Positions 35,101 through 46,498 of a DNA stretch of 64,000 nt are shown here, piece after piece; positions within the stretch are counted from its first letter, which is position 1; every line of letters begins with the position of its first letter. Position numbers and translations under genes: made by a program. The notes under the pieces were generated by a model that had not been told where the DNA came from, searched no databases, and saw nothing but the letters and a program-made list of their open reading frames with translations. The stretch is from Anaeramoeba flamelloides. Its lineage: Eukaryota > Metamonada > Anaeramoebidae. The stretch covers positions 6,594,501 to 6,658,500 of the forward strand of contig JANTQA010000012.1 in assembly GCA_027625915.1 (NCBI GenBank). Reading direction: 5' to 3'.

Positions 35101-38100
35101 TTTTTAACAATTTGTAAAATTGCCGATATTCTTTCAAAAGGTTTCAGTTTTCTTTGGTTACTTGTATTGATTTTTTTTTATTTTATGGGAATAATATAAG
35201 AAAAACTCTTATATATATATATTATGTGTGTTTGAATTAAATTTCAGTGTTAAATATACTTTGCTAATCGAAGAAATCGAAAGAAAGTGTTAGCTGAAAT
35301 ATCAGAAACTGATACTTGTGAAACTATATATTTTTTAAAAATAATTGGAATTGTTAGATATAAGAATAAGAAATTATTCCATAAATATATTTAAATTAAA
35401 AAAATTGAGTTGTTAAATGCATTTTCATTTAATGATGAAACATAATCAATTTTATCCCGTTCACAAATTATTTAAACAGACACTCTTATGTTATGAACAA
35501 AAATAAATCAAAATTTCTAAATTATGCAAAAAAATAAATAAGTTTGTTAAAAATTGAAATTATTATTTTCTATAGAATTACCCAACCGATTAAAATAATC
35601 AAAATCAATGGATATCTGAATTAAAAAAAAATTAATATTTCTAAATATTAAAAAAATAATAATATTATTATTAAAAAAAAGGGGGATGTGTCACTTTATT
35701 GCCATTGGTGAATAATGAATATTTTTTTGAGTTTTTAATAAAATACCTAAATTTTTATTTAGGAATTCGGATAGTAAAAGAAGGTGCCTAGATTTTCTAG
35801 AATTATTTATTCTGATAATGTTTTTATCTGTGTGCTACCCTCATTTAAATCATGGGGGGTGTTGATGAGTGTCGGTGAGTGGCCTAGTTTTTTTTAAATT
35901 AAAGAAATAGAAAGAAAATTTTTGAAATTTTCTTTTAATTTCTAAAAAAAAAAAAAAAAAAAACCTAAGGGTGAGTTTCTTGAGGTTTTCTTTTTATTTG
36001 TGAAGTGTTCTAGGTTTTTTTTACTTTAGAAATAAACCGAAAATTTTAATAAATTTTCGGTTTATTTCTAAAGTAAAAAAAACCTAGAACACTTCACAAA
36101 TAAAAAGAAAACTCAAGAAAACTTATCAAGAATGAATAGTTTTTAATTTGGTTACGAAATTGATATTAATATTGTACTTTAATATTTTAATCATTTTTCC
36201 TCTTCTCTTTTTTTATTTGTATAAATTTTCTTTAATTACTTAGTTCTCTCAATAAATAAATAAATATGCAAAAAAAAAAAAATAAAAAAAAAAAAATCGA
36301 GAATTTCAGTTTTGGTTGGAAAACAAATTGATTTTCTAATCAAAGGCTGAAATTCTAAATAAAAATTAACGATATTTTTTTTAAATTTTTGGAATAAAAA
36401 CCGAACCTAAAATAAGATGGATTAACAACTCTCACCTTAAAGAAAAAAATTTTCAATAATTTTTGGATATTATTTTTTTTTTTATTTTTGAAAAGGGTGT
36501 TGATTATTGTTTATCAGTGGATTGTTATTTTATTCAAATTTAAAATTTAATTGAAAGTAGCAAAACTATTATTTTTTTTTCTTTCTTGATTTTTCTTTTT
36601 ATTTTTTGAATCACAACAAATAAAAATAAATTTAGTGGGGGATAACAATAATATTAAAAGGATTATTAAATTTAGGTATTTTTTAAATCTAATTTCATGT
36701 TTATACAAAATATTTCGAATCGATTTCGTATGTGGACAAATTTGAAATTGCTTTTAATTTTTTTGATAATTAAAATAAAAAAAATTGTTAATTGTTTTTG
36801 AAAAAATAAAGGTTACTTTAAACGAAAAGCTTCAATTTTATCATCCATTCTATTTTTTTTATTTATTGGCTGTTTAACAATTACCTCCTTTTCATTTAAT
36901 TGGCAAGATGAATACTTCCAAGTGTTATTTGCTAAAATTGGGGATGGGTTTTGTAATTCTGAAAACTTGAATAATTTCATATCATCTTTTAGATCATCTT
37001 TTGGTCTTAAATCAATAATATCCCGGAGGGTGGATTCGATATCTTCCTTTAGAGTGGGTGCATCAATATCTTTTGATTGTGCTTCTGAATTTTGATATTT
37101 TTCATAAAATTTTTGATAATATTTTTCGTTTTTTAGTAGATTCTCAACATAATTTTTTACAAATAAGAAATCATATTCTATTTATTAAATAAAATCAATA
37201 TAAAAAATATAAAAAATAGATTTATTTTTATGAATTGTGGAATGTTAATTTGAAATATTTTATGTTTGTGTTTTTTTTTTTTTTTTTACAAATTATATTT
37301 ATGTTTATTTATCAAATATAGTATTCTATTTTGTTTGGTAATAAAGTAATAAAAACATTATATATGAAATTATTTTGTAAAAATTTTGAAAAATAAATTA
37401 TTTTGTTTCAAATTTGAACTTAATACATTTAACTCCAGTTTTTAACAAAAACATGTATTAAAGGAGATATTAATTGAATTTTTACTTTAATTTGAATTTT
37501 TAAATGAGAAATATAATTTAATTTTAATATTTTTTTTTTCCTGTGAATAAAAATTGAATCTTTAAAATATTCAATTAAACCCTAAGGTAATACAAACTGT
37601 AAATTCTATTTAAAGTTTTTTTTATTTATTTTTTTTATTTTGAAGGGAGGAAATTAATTTTCTCGTACAGCCGTTAGGTTTTTTTTAATTTAAGAAATAA
37701 ACTGAAAATTTATTTAATTTTCAGTTTATTTCTTAAATTAAAAAAAACCGCCGTTAGCTTTTCCAGAATTTAAAAGAATGGAGAAAAAATCTTTGATTTT
37801 ACTCAATTCTTTTGAATTCTGGAAAAGCTAGGCACTTGATGGCACTTTTCCGTAATTTCTAAATTTTTGTTTAGAAATTTTAATAAAGAATCATAATTTT
37901 CTTTATCATTAACCAATGATAAGATAAATAACGAGTATTTATTTCAAATAATATCTGTGTTTATTGTTTTGGTTTGGAAACAATCTCCTTTTTATGTGAT
38001 GAGTTTGGTCTGGAAGAAAGAAAAATATGATATTGTTCGAAGTGATATAAGATGATATTGAGGAGTTCGAAGAACTACGATTAATATCACTTAGCACCAG

Positions 38101-41100
38101 AACAATATCATATTTTGAGTCTGGAAGGGGATTCAAAACGAGAAATTATAAAAGGTGATTGTTGAACAAATGAAACAATATGAGTTGATATGTATTTTTT
38201 CAACTCATAATCTAACTTGACAGAACAAAAAACAAATAAACTAAAACAAAAAAAAAAACTAATTTGTTATTTTTTAATGATACTTTGAAGAAATTGTTCT
38301 TCAAAGAAGCTATCCCCCCAACTGAATTTATCGAAAACATTGAAATTCAATTTTACATTTTCTACATTGGTGATAAAACTTTGGTTTAAAATCCCACAAA
38401 GAGAAACTAGATCGCTAACTTTTCAATGAGTTTATATTTTTCGTTTTATTTTCTGCTTGTAAAGAAACATCCGAAGTCGATCAAACATAAAACCTGTGTA
38501 TATCACGTGTTATTAACAATGACTGATTCTGAGTATTCCTCGAAAAATTCTTGACTTGAAATTATAAAAAAAAATGTTTTTTTATTTTAATAATTTCTTA
38601 AAATGGTTTTTTTTTCTCTCTTTTGAAATTCTCTTATTTAAGGTTACTCTTCTCCTTTTTTTGAAGAAAAAAAAAAACCAAATAATTTTTATTTTTTTCA
38701 AAAATGAAATTGATTTCTTCCCAACCAAAAATAAAAACCATGTTTGGATTTCGAAATTCTTTTTAATCAAAAATTTGAATTTATTCCATTTGCAAACATT
38801 ACGCATTAAATGATGGACTTTTTTTTTTGAACTTTGTTGGAACTAATTATTTGGTTCTTTGAACCAAATTATGTTATCAAATAGATTAACAGTTGAGACG
38901 AGCCGTCTTTTGGGATTTATGAGATTTACAACGTCGCAAAAAAATTAGTTAAAGTGTTCTAAAATAGCTTTTAATAACATTTCTACAGAGTGTTTTACTA
39001 GTAAAATACATCTTATTTTACCCAATTAGAATTCCAAAAACGAAGATCAGAAAATTATCCAAATTTACCTAATAACTAAATGATTTCCCAAAATCTTTCC
39101 ACACTAACTACAGTAATATACCGAACTTTTTTGAGAAACAATTACTTTCTTATCTGTATTTATCAAATAATTATCTAGTTAAATTTTCACAAATAAAAAG
39201 TTTGAGTTTAAATATATATATATATATATATATAGCAAAGATATTATTCTTTAATTGTTTATTATTTAGGTTTATTTGAATTAATTCTTTAATCCAAATT
39301 TTCCGATTTTTAAGAGGATGGGCAGTCCCAAATTCTATTTAAAGTTATTTATTAAATTAAAAGAAAATAAATTAAATAGAAATTTCTTTCTTATTATATC
39401 ACAGAAAAATATAGAATAAAATTAATTATTTTATTTTTTTCCATTTTTTCCCTGGCTGAATCTTCTTTATATTGAGAAGAAGAGTTACAAAGGAAAAAGT
39501 TCAAGTGGTTATTTGTTAATGCTAGAGATACTGAAACACGAAAGTATGAGTAACTTGAAAATAAAAACTAAATAAGCCAAGACAAAAAATGTACAAAATG
39601 TTTAAAGTAAATCAGATCAAAAAAAAAAAAAGAAATTATAACAATTAAATATCAATCCCCATGTGAATATTCATGATCAATTATCAAACTAAATTAAATT
39701 AACCAAAAGTATCGTGGGTGTGATTTTGGGTGTTATTAATTAAAGATAGTATTAGTTTTTTTGGTTTTTTACCAATTGCTTCTTATAAACCCTTTTTAAA
39801 TTTCTTTTTTTTTCTTTTTTTCTTTCTTCTTTTCAATTTTTTGTTTTTGCTTTTTAAAAATAAAAAAATTTTGGGTATGTCTTTTACTTGAAACAATCGT
39901 GAAATCTATGATTTTATGCTTAAATTATCTGAAAGGAAATTTAAGGAAAAGAACATCTAGAGTGTAATTTACACTTCTTCAATAATAAAAATAAATAAAA
40001 AATTAAAGATATTTTTTTCTCACATTAAGAATCCATTTAAGAATTTTAATGCAATCCGTATTGATTTCAAATTTCGTGTAAAACAATTTATGCTTTTTTG
40101 AATCATTGAGCAAACTAATCAGTTAATTTTTTATGCAAAAATAAACACTTTCTTTTGATTTTATTGTCGAAACATTCAAATAACCTGAATTTATTTGCTA
40201 AAAAATAGGATGCAACAAAGACAATCAGTGAAATACAGTTTTTTTTACCAATCTCACTTCTAATAAATACCAAGATCATTGATATTCTTGTTTCAAATGT
40301 TTTGAAAGGAATTAAAAAACGAAGAGATCAAGAAATAATAAAAAGAAAAAAAAACTTTTTGAGTGCTGATAATGGTCCAGTAACAGAGTGTCTAATATCC
40401 AATCTGGTGTTGGGGTTGAGAGATTCCTTTTAACCACATTATTTCTGATTGTTTATCATTCCTTTTAATTATATCAAAAATTACAAAAATCCACCAAGGT
40501 GTAATTTTAATTAAAAATTGGATTTGTATGCTTCATAGAATCACTAATTATTAAAAGAAATTGTCTGAAAGATTTATAATCTTTTTTTTCTATTTTTTTT
40601 TGATAGATAATTGTTTTGTAAATTTTTTTTTTTTTTATTGCAAAACCTATAGTCAACTAGGTAAAAATATGTTATTCTTATGTTTTTGAAGAAGCGAAAA
40701 TGATCATTGAGAAATTAGATTTGATTCTTATTGGAATTTTCTTTGATCTTCAATTGAAGATCAAAATGAATATTGTTGTTTTTCTCAATGGCGATTAGAA
40801 TTTGTGTTTTTCAATTTTTAAGAAAATATATAGATTGATTAGATTTATTCCATATATGTATGTCAACTATTCTCTAATGTGCATTATTCTGTTTATTTCA
40901 TATTTGTTCTTCAAAGGTCAATTATAAAAAACAATTGATATTTTTAAACCTTTTTGGGTACCTTTGACTGAAGCAAAGTTTAGTAATAGGTTCATGAAAT
41001 AGTGTTACATTAAAGTGAAAAAAAAACGATTTTTTATTCGGTTAATTTTTCAAAATAAAAGATTTTTGAATTCATTGATATATAAAAATCATAATCATTA

Positions 41101-44100
41101 AAAATGGATTTTTGGAAAAAAAAAAAAAAAAAAGTACTTTTGAATCTTTCTGATAAAGTTTTAATATTTATTAAAATATTTTAAATGAAGAGTTTTGTTT
41201 CAATTTATTTTTTGAGAATAGTTTTTCTTGCATTTGGAGCCAATATACCCTCATCTGATGAGACAACGGTAGAATTCAAAATCCATTGTCCTATTTCCAA
41301 ATTCTTAAACTGTAATTGATTATATTTTTACTCTATTGAAATTATTTTTGATTTTATCTTTTTCATTTTTTAATCTTTTTCTTATTCGAAAAGAAAAATG
41401 ATAGGAATTAAAACCAGAAATGATTCATCAAAAACAAGTTAAATATGTTATATATAAAAATGGACCTGTAATATTCGAATGGGTTTTTCACTCAACAAAT
41501 TATTTCATTTTTTTTTGGAAGAATTTCACCTTTTAAAATTTCAACAAAAAAAATCTTGAACTTCATCAATTGTTTTGTATCATTTGAAAATTCAACTTTA
41601 AATGGCTAAAATTGAAAAATTAAAACTCTTTTTTCCCATAATTAGCCCAATTGTAAAAAAAAATTCAAAAGATCACAAAATATTATTTTTGAGTATCTTT
41701 CTAAAAAATATTTTGTTCAAAAAAATATTTCTTTTAGGAGTAGAAAAAGAAATAAAAATAAGTTATGTTGCTTAAATCCTATTATTTGAGTTCTAAATTG
41801 GTAAATTTTCTTTTTAAAATCGATTCTTTTATTTTTATAAATTAATTTTTTTTTTTTTTACTTTTTGTTGGAAAGAAAGTAATATTATGTGTGTGTGTGA
41901 GCGTGAATATATAAATATAAGGTACAAAAATTCTTACTTTCATCGGTATTATCGATAGGTAATTTCCCCCATTCTTCAGAAAGTGTTAAATCAAGATTCA
42001 TTATGCGACGAAATAATAATGCATTTTGTCTTTCAAAAACCTTTTTGTCAGTTGTTAATTGTACAATTTTATTTATCCAATTTTTTTCTTGGGTGTGTTC
42101 AATAATTAATAATTTAGCTTTAGATATTTGTCTAGAAAGATCTTTAAGTATCTTGATATTTTTCTCAAGAAATTCGCTATCTTTTTAGAAATAAAAATAA
42201 AATAAAAAAAATGGGATTCATAAAAAAAACAATATTATTAATATTTGTAAAATTTTATTTGGGTTATTGAAACAAAAATAATAAATTATAATTAGTCAAA
42301 ATTTTTAGAGATTATAGATCCATTAAATTTTATTGTTTAAAGTTTTTTATAAATGAATAAATGGGTGTGGAAATATTTAAGTTAATGATATTTTTTTAGT
42401 TATAAATGGGAAAATGTACAGTGATGAATTATTTTTTAATATAAGAAGAAAATGTGTATTTAAAATAAATTTGTTTATAAAAAATCTTGATAACAAGATT
42501 TTTAATTGTTGCGGAAGAAATTCATAAATTTTGAATAAATCCGACAAAAATAAAAGGTTAATTCATATGAATATATATTGAATTTTTTATTTAAAGTTTG
42601 AAATTAAATCTAGTTTTTTATTTTTTAGACTTTTTACTTTTTCCAAATTATCTTTATTAAGTTGTTGGGGTTCCCCTTCTTTTTGTTTTTTTAGTGTGTT
42701 AGGGGGGGGGTGATAAAAAAATCATTATAAGAATTGGTAAACTTGTTCATGAATCAGATCTTAAACAAACAGATTTTTTTTCATGATTAGATACTAAGCA
42801 AACTGGAATTAACTGAAGCAAACTTGAGTGAACGGATGTCAACTGAAGTGAATCAAAGTGAACCGAATTGAACTTTCCGTAGTATCTGTCGATTCGTTAT
42901 TCGGGGTGACAAAGTACTTGGGCTGGATCAATACTTTCTCTTCAGTATCTTGTATTGGAATTTTGCGAAAACAAGATTTATGTAAATTGTAAAAAAAAAA
43001 AAAGAAAAATAATTAAACCAAAAAAAAAAGAAAATTTTGAAAACAAATTTTTATTCTTAAAAAAACAGAACTTTATAGGTTCAAACCTACCTATAAAGTT
43101 CTAATTTAAAACTTAATAAAGTAACATATTTTATTTGATCTATAGTTGGTCAAATATTTATAACTCTTTATTAAAACAAATTATGGTAAACGATCCAGAA
43201 ATTTTTAAGATAGAAGGAAACAGCCAATAAGCATTCAACATTTGGTTTCCAAAAAAAAACTTTTCAATTAAATTTTTACTTTTTTGTTTATTTTTTTAAT
43301 CTCTTTTATTTCGCAAACTAAACTGAGTTTAAAATACTTCGAATGACTGTAATTAAAGGGTTATTTTGACTACTCTTTGAATTAGGAGTCACAAATTTAG
43401 TCACTTCAAAACTCTCTCTTTAACAGATTAAGAGCTCTTGAGCACTTAACCCTTACCAATAAACCCAATAATCTCTTTTATTTCTTGTTTGTATTTTTCT
43501 TTTTCTTGTCTTGTTTTGAAATAAAATTTTTTCTTTTCATTATTTCTTAAAGAAAAGTTATACTATGAGTTACAATCTTGTATACATTATAGATAGGATA
43601 TTAAATTCTAAATATACAATACAAAAGTTTAGTTATTGAAATTAGCTAATTTTTTTAGGATTTTTTATTCACGAATTAAAATAATTTGTTTTCCACAAAA
43701 AGTGGTATTTTTTTTTGAAACATTTTTTTTTTTGGCTCTTATAAATACCAACTTATGACAGCCTTGCAATTAAGAGTAGTATTGAATTATTGTGAAAATA
43801 TTCAATTTCATTGAGTGATTAATAGCAAAATATTAATGACTTATTGAAATTTAAAATTCATTGGATCAATGTCTTATTAGGTGTATTTTAAAGTACTTTG
43901 TAAGTGAAGTTTTAAAGTAGAAGTAAAAAAAATAAAAAATAAAAACACAAATTTTCAGAAAAAAACTCTAATTTTTGTGGAAAACAAATTATTTTATTTC
44001 TTGAATTCAAAAGATCCTAAAAATATTAACAAACATTAATAGTTGGGATTTATATTATAGTGTACGGATTCATTTGGTGTGTCCATCTTTAAAATATATC

Positions 44101-45434
44101 ATATTTTCTTTAATCAAACCCAAATTGGGTGAATTAAATCAAAATCAGAGTTAAAATTCATTTTGAAAAGTCTTTAGAAATATCAAGTAATTTGTTTCTC
44201 AAAAATTTTACAAATAAAAGTTTTTCGATTAAGAATTAAAAATAAAATCAAAAGAAGAAGTAACTGTATCAAATGTTACATATAAAGATCAATAAATAAA
44301 TCAATAATGTTTTTTTTATTTTTTGTCCAACAATTTTTTAATTATTTTGATATTTCCATTTTTGAATTGGTATGTAAATATCTTAGACTAGGATATCTTA
44401 AACCACCACCTTTTTATTAAAATATTAATGTATTTGGTGAAAGAAATAATTTGAACGATTAAATTTCTCATCAATTTAAGCACCAAAAATTGGTAAAATG
44501 TACTTGGTCCCTTAAAAAGATAAATATTAATCTTGGTCTCGAATTTGGAATTCTTCAAAATAATTGATAGGTTTTAATATTAATGGTTTGGTATGTTAAA
44601 TTGATAATGTCCATTATTTGAATTGGCTTAGACCAAAAAAGGTTTTTGAAAATAATTACAAAAAGAATGGGTAAATTTACTTAAAGAATCGGAAATAAAA
44701 AAAATAGTTGTTGCAAGCCAATAAAATGAAAAATGGTATAGATCATGTAGAGTTTATTCGAAAAGAAGACACATAAATGGCTTGATGTAAAATACGTCGA
44801 TGGAATTAGGTGTACAATAAAAATGTTGGGATAACTGGTTGCATTAATCTTGGTAAAAAATAAAATTATTTTCTTCTTTTGATAAAAGAAAAAATAAATT
44901 TAAAAAAGAAAATTTGTTCAGAGGATCATTCGGATCCCAGCTAATAATTAGAAACCAATTTGTATGTTTTAAAATGCAATTAATTTTAATTGGCAATTAA
45001 GGAGTTTGCCAATATTAACTTTAATTTTTTACGATTTAATTCAAGACCGAGGAATATATTTTAAAATGATTAATTTTCCCTTTTTTAAAAGTTTAAGAGG
45101 TAATTTATGAATTATGTGTGAATATTTATGTAAGCACAAGTGCTTGTGAAATAATAAAAAGAAAAAAAATAAAAAAGAGAATAAAATTGATGGGTAAAAA
45201 AAAAACAAGTTTTGCTGTTTCATTTTCAGTTGGTTGGTGAAGTATTTTCTTGAAAGAAACAAAGACAAAGACAAAAGGAAAATTTTAGGATTTACCTTTT
45301 TCTTGAAGCGCAAAATAAATAAAATCTAATCGATCAAGAACTCGAAGGCAACGGTGCTTATTAAATAAAAGTAAGTGTTCAATTTTTGATAGCTGTTTAA
45401 TTTCCTTTGATATTTCTTGTAAGGTTGTAGACAT
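29150..45434 (-). CDS. MLKL-like helical domain + pseudokinase + right-handed beta-helix protein
   Basis: Six exons on the minus strand: 45434..45296, 42180..41938, 37177..36817, 35151..35109, 34943..34602 and 30937..29150; phases agree at all five joins and give 971 residues. Residues 1-125 are helical (HRCLRVLDRLDFIYFAL, KNIKILKDLSRQISKAK, KNWINKIVQL) and resemble the MLKL/MCAfunc/HeLo four-helix class; this is by pattern only. A kinase fold covers about 200-465. It has the beta3 Lys in VIVKQ (K229), the alphaC Glu in FERISAILQI (E254), HPNVLPLYG, SPE (374-376), STDVYSFGILFWELITG and WNEKPKLRPTF. The Gly-rich loop has no glycine (ANNTWKYSS), HRDLKxxN reads CGLINPQE (327-334) and DFG is replaced near VICGIQ (347-352), so catalysis is not expected. 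An Asn/Asp/Ser linker (about 490-555) precedes a beta-helix (about 560-965) of repeated xIxxNxxxGI coils that opens CKTIGEALVKARSGDRIEI. A 43-nt micro-exon encodes the alphaC Glu. Introns are 3115, 4760, 1665, 165 and 3664 bp. The start is the first ATG of exon 1. Confidence 0.85.
31990..32720 (+). repeat. Repeat R1 copy 4
   Basis: In the last intron of the pseudokinase gene. It shares GAAATGGATGAGCTAATC, CACATGTTTCGTATATAAAA, AACCTATTATTTT and AATAGTAAAACATTATTTTT with copy 1, then a more degenerate right part (AATCACAATTTCTGAGTA). It is on the opposite strand to the gene. Confidence 0.65.
33095..33540. repeat. Palindrome cluster P1 (serial and nested hairpins)
   Basis: Several stem-loops in series: 33099-33172 (arms AGGTTTTCCAGAATTTAAAA and its complement), 33187-33262 (degenerate), 33267-33338 (same arm family as the first) and a nested pair. 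In the nested pair an outer stem of CTTTTCTTGAGTTTTCTGTT at about 33347 pairs with about 33481-33507, enclosing an inner hairpin at 33394-33466 (AGGTTTTTTTTACTTTTTG). Hairpins are joined by short words such as CCGTTA, GCTAGGCAC and GGGCACTC. It lies in the last intron of the pseudokinase gene. Confidence 0.75.
34286..34375. repeat. Palindrome P2
   Basis: Hairpin with arms AGGTTTTTTTTACTTTTTGA and its complement around the centre ACCGAAAATTTTAATAAATT, the same module as the inner hairpin of P1 and as P3. The preceding 34250-34285 carries related joining words (GTGCCGTGGAGTGCC and AGTAAAGTGTTCT). Confidence 0.75.
35860..36120. repeat. Palindrome cluster P3 with a ~143-bp near-perfect palindrome
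   Basis: 35977-36119 is one almost perfect palindrome: arms of about 70 nt from TTCTTGAGGTTTTCTTTTTA through GTGAAGTGTTCTAGG to the AACCGAAAATTTTAATAAAT centre, and back, with one small mismatch. A more degenerate hairpin with AAATTTTTGAAATTTTC at its centre precedes it at about 35885-35970. It lies in intron 3 of the pseudokinase gene. Confidence 0.85.
37671..37850. repeat. Palindrome cluster P4 (two hairpins)
   Basis: Hairpin 37676-37755 has arms GTTAGGTTTTTTTTAATTTA and its complement around AAAATTTATTTAATTTT. It is followed directly by hairpin 37756-37830, with GCTTTTCCAGAATTTAAAAG and its complement, the same arm family as the first P1 hairpin. It ends in AGCTAGGCACTTGATGGCAC. It lies in intron 2 of the pseudokinase gene. 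Confidence 0.8.
38021..38119. repeat. Small foldback in pseudokinase intron 2
   Basis: AAATATGATATTGTTC (about 38023) and its complement GAACAATATCATATTTT (about 38100) flank a second inner pair (GTGATATAAGA / TAATATCAC). AGTCTGGAAG- and GTCTGGAAG-like words sit outside both arms. It is unrelated to the P1-P4 modules. Confidence 0.55.
39211..39234. repeat. TA microsatellite
   Basis: Uninterrupted alternating A/T tract of about 24 bp inside intron 2 of the pseudokinase gene. A similar tract lies at 29024-29051. The rest of this intron (39235-41937) shows no gene or clear repeat. Confidence 0.8.
42630..43510 (-). repeat. Repeat R2 copy, inverted, in pseudokinase intron 1
   Basis: Reverse-complement copy of R2. 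Read on the minus strand it has TTATTGGTAAGGGTTAA, TAATCTGTTAAAGAGAGAG, TTTTGAAGTGACTAAATTTG, then the ATAGATCAAATAAAAT and AAATCTTGTTTTCGCAAAAT blocks and a GGAAAGTTCAATTCGGTTCA segment shared with 49555. It includes a short palindrome at 43068-43103 (AGAACTTTATAGG and complement). Same strand as the gene. Confidence 0.6.
44090..44350 (+). repeat. Repeat R4 copy 2 (degenerate)
   Basis: Shares TCTTTAGAAATATCAAGTAA, TTTGTTTCTCAAAAATTTTA, AAATAAAATCAAAAGAAG-like and AAATGTTACATATAAAGATC words with the copies at 8735-9030 and 63781-64000. It lies in intron 1 of the pseudokinase gene. Confidence 0.5.
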
Positions 45435-46404
45435 TCTTTGTTGGTAAAAAAATTTTGTGTTGACAAACAACAATTTAAAAAATTAAAATAATTAAATTTT
45501 TAATTTGATTCTTATCAAACATAACTCAAAAATAGTGGTTATTTTTTTGAATTCACAACATTGGTTTTTTTGAAATTATTCAAAATTTTAGAAAGGAATT
45601 AACAAGATTAAATCCAATCACATTATTATTAGACTGTTTTTACAGTTGAAAGATTTATAAAAACATGCAGACTAAACAACTTTACACTTCAATCTAAATA
45701 GTTTCAGGTTTTTGAAAGTTAAAATTATTTTTAATTGGTTTAATTGAAAAATTCCAAATAATTTCTCAATGTTACCTTTTGTTTTACCAATTTTTCATTA
45801 CTCTTTTTTGGGTTTATAGGAAAAGGTTTGTATCTCTTTGTGTGATAAGTTGTTATGTTAATTTACATTCAGTTTTCCCAAATTATTTTCATTCTGAAGA
45901 AATTGGACAAAAAAAAACTAATTTTCAAGGTTTAAGGGATTAGCTTCACCATAGATTTCTCGATAATCAAAGTATGTTGTAATTGGGTATAAATGGTATT
46001 AGTCTGTCATGGCTCAAATAGCTCTAAAAAATCTATTATAAATCTTATTGCACAATAAATTATTTCATTTTTTACTAATGATCACAATTAAAAAATTTCA
46101 TTTTGAAAATTTTTTTTTAATTTCTTTTCCAAATCTAATAATAGAAACCCAAAATACAGTATTCTGGTATTTAATAATTTAGATTTAGAACTTCCAAAAG
46201 TAACTATTTTTATAATTTTTTATTTTCAAAGATTAACTTAATCATCATCAACATAAAAGCACAAAGACTGATTATTTTTGTTTTCTTTTGATAAAGGTAC
46301 TTGTGGTTTCAAAATATATTTGCATGATTTGAGAAATAATTTGTCAAAAAAATTTATTGGTTAATTATTTAATTTTTTAAAAAAAACGAATTTTTTAGTA
46401 ACTA

Positions 46405-46498
46405 ATCTACATTTCGCCATAAATTTAAGAATGATATTTTGTGACTTTGTAGTCTGAATATTGATAATTCAACCTTTAAATTTATGGCGAAATGCAGA
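46405..46498. repeat. Short hairpin element
   Basis: ATCTACATTTCGCCATAAAT at the left and its near-exact inverted match at 46476-46498 (outer G/T changes only) give a 23-bp stem around a 48-bp loop. It looks like a small foldback element or a structured transcript end. It has no relation to the other families seen here. Confidence 0.6.

Noticed and set aside
43068-43103. Possible tRNA T-arm (GGTTCAAACC)
   Set aside because: The sequence is a simple palindrome in repeat R2; no acceptor stem, D-arm or anticodon arm fits around it.
45285-45473. Longer N-terminus for the pseudokinase protein starting at 45473
   Set aside because: That start is a TTG; the first ATG is at 45434 and gives the cleaner leader.
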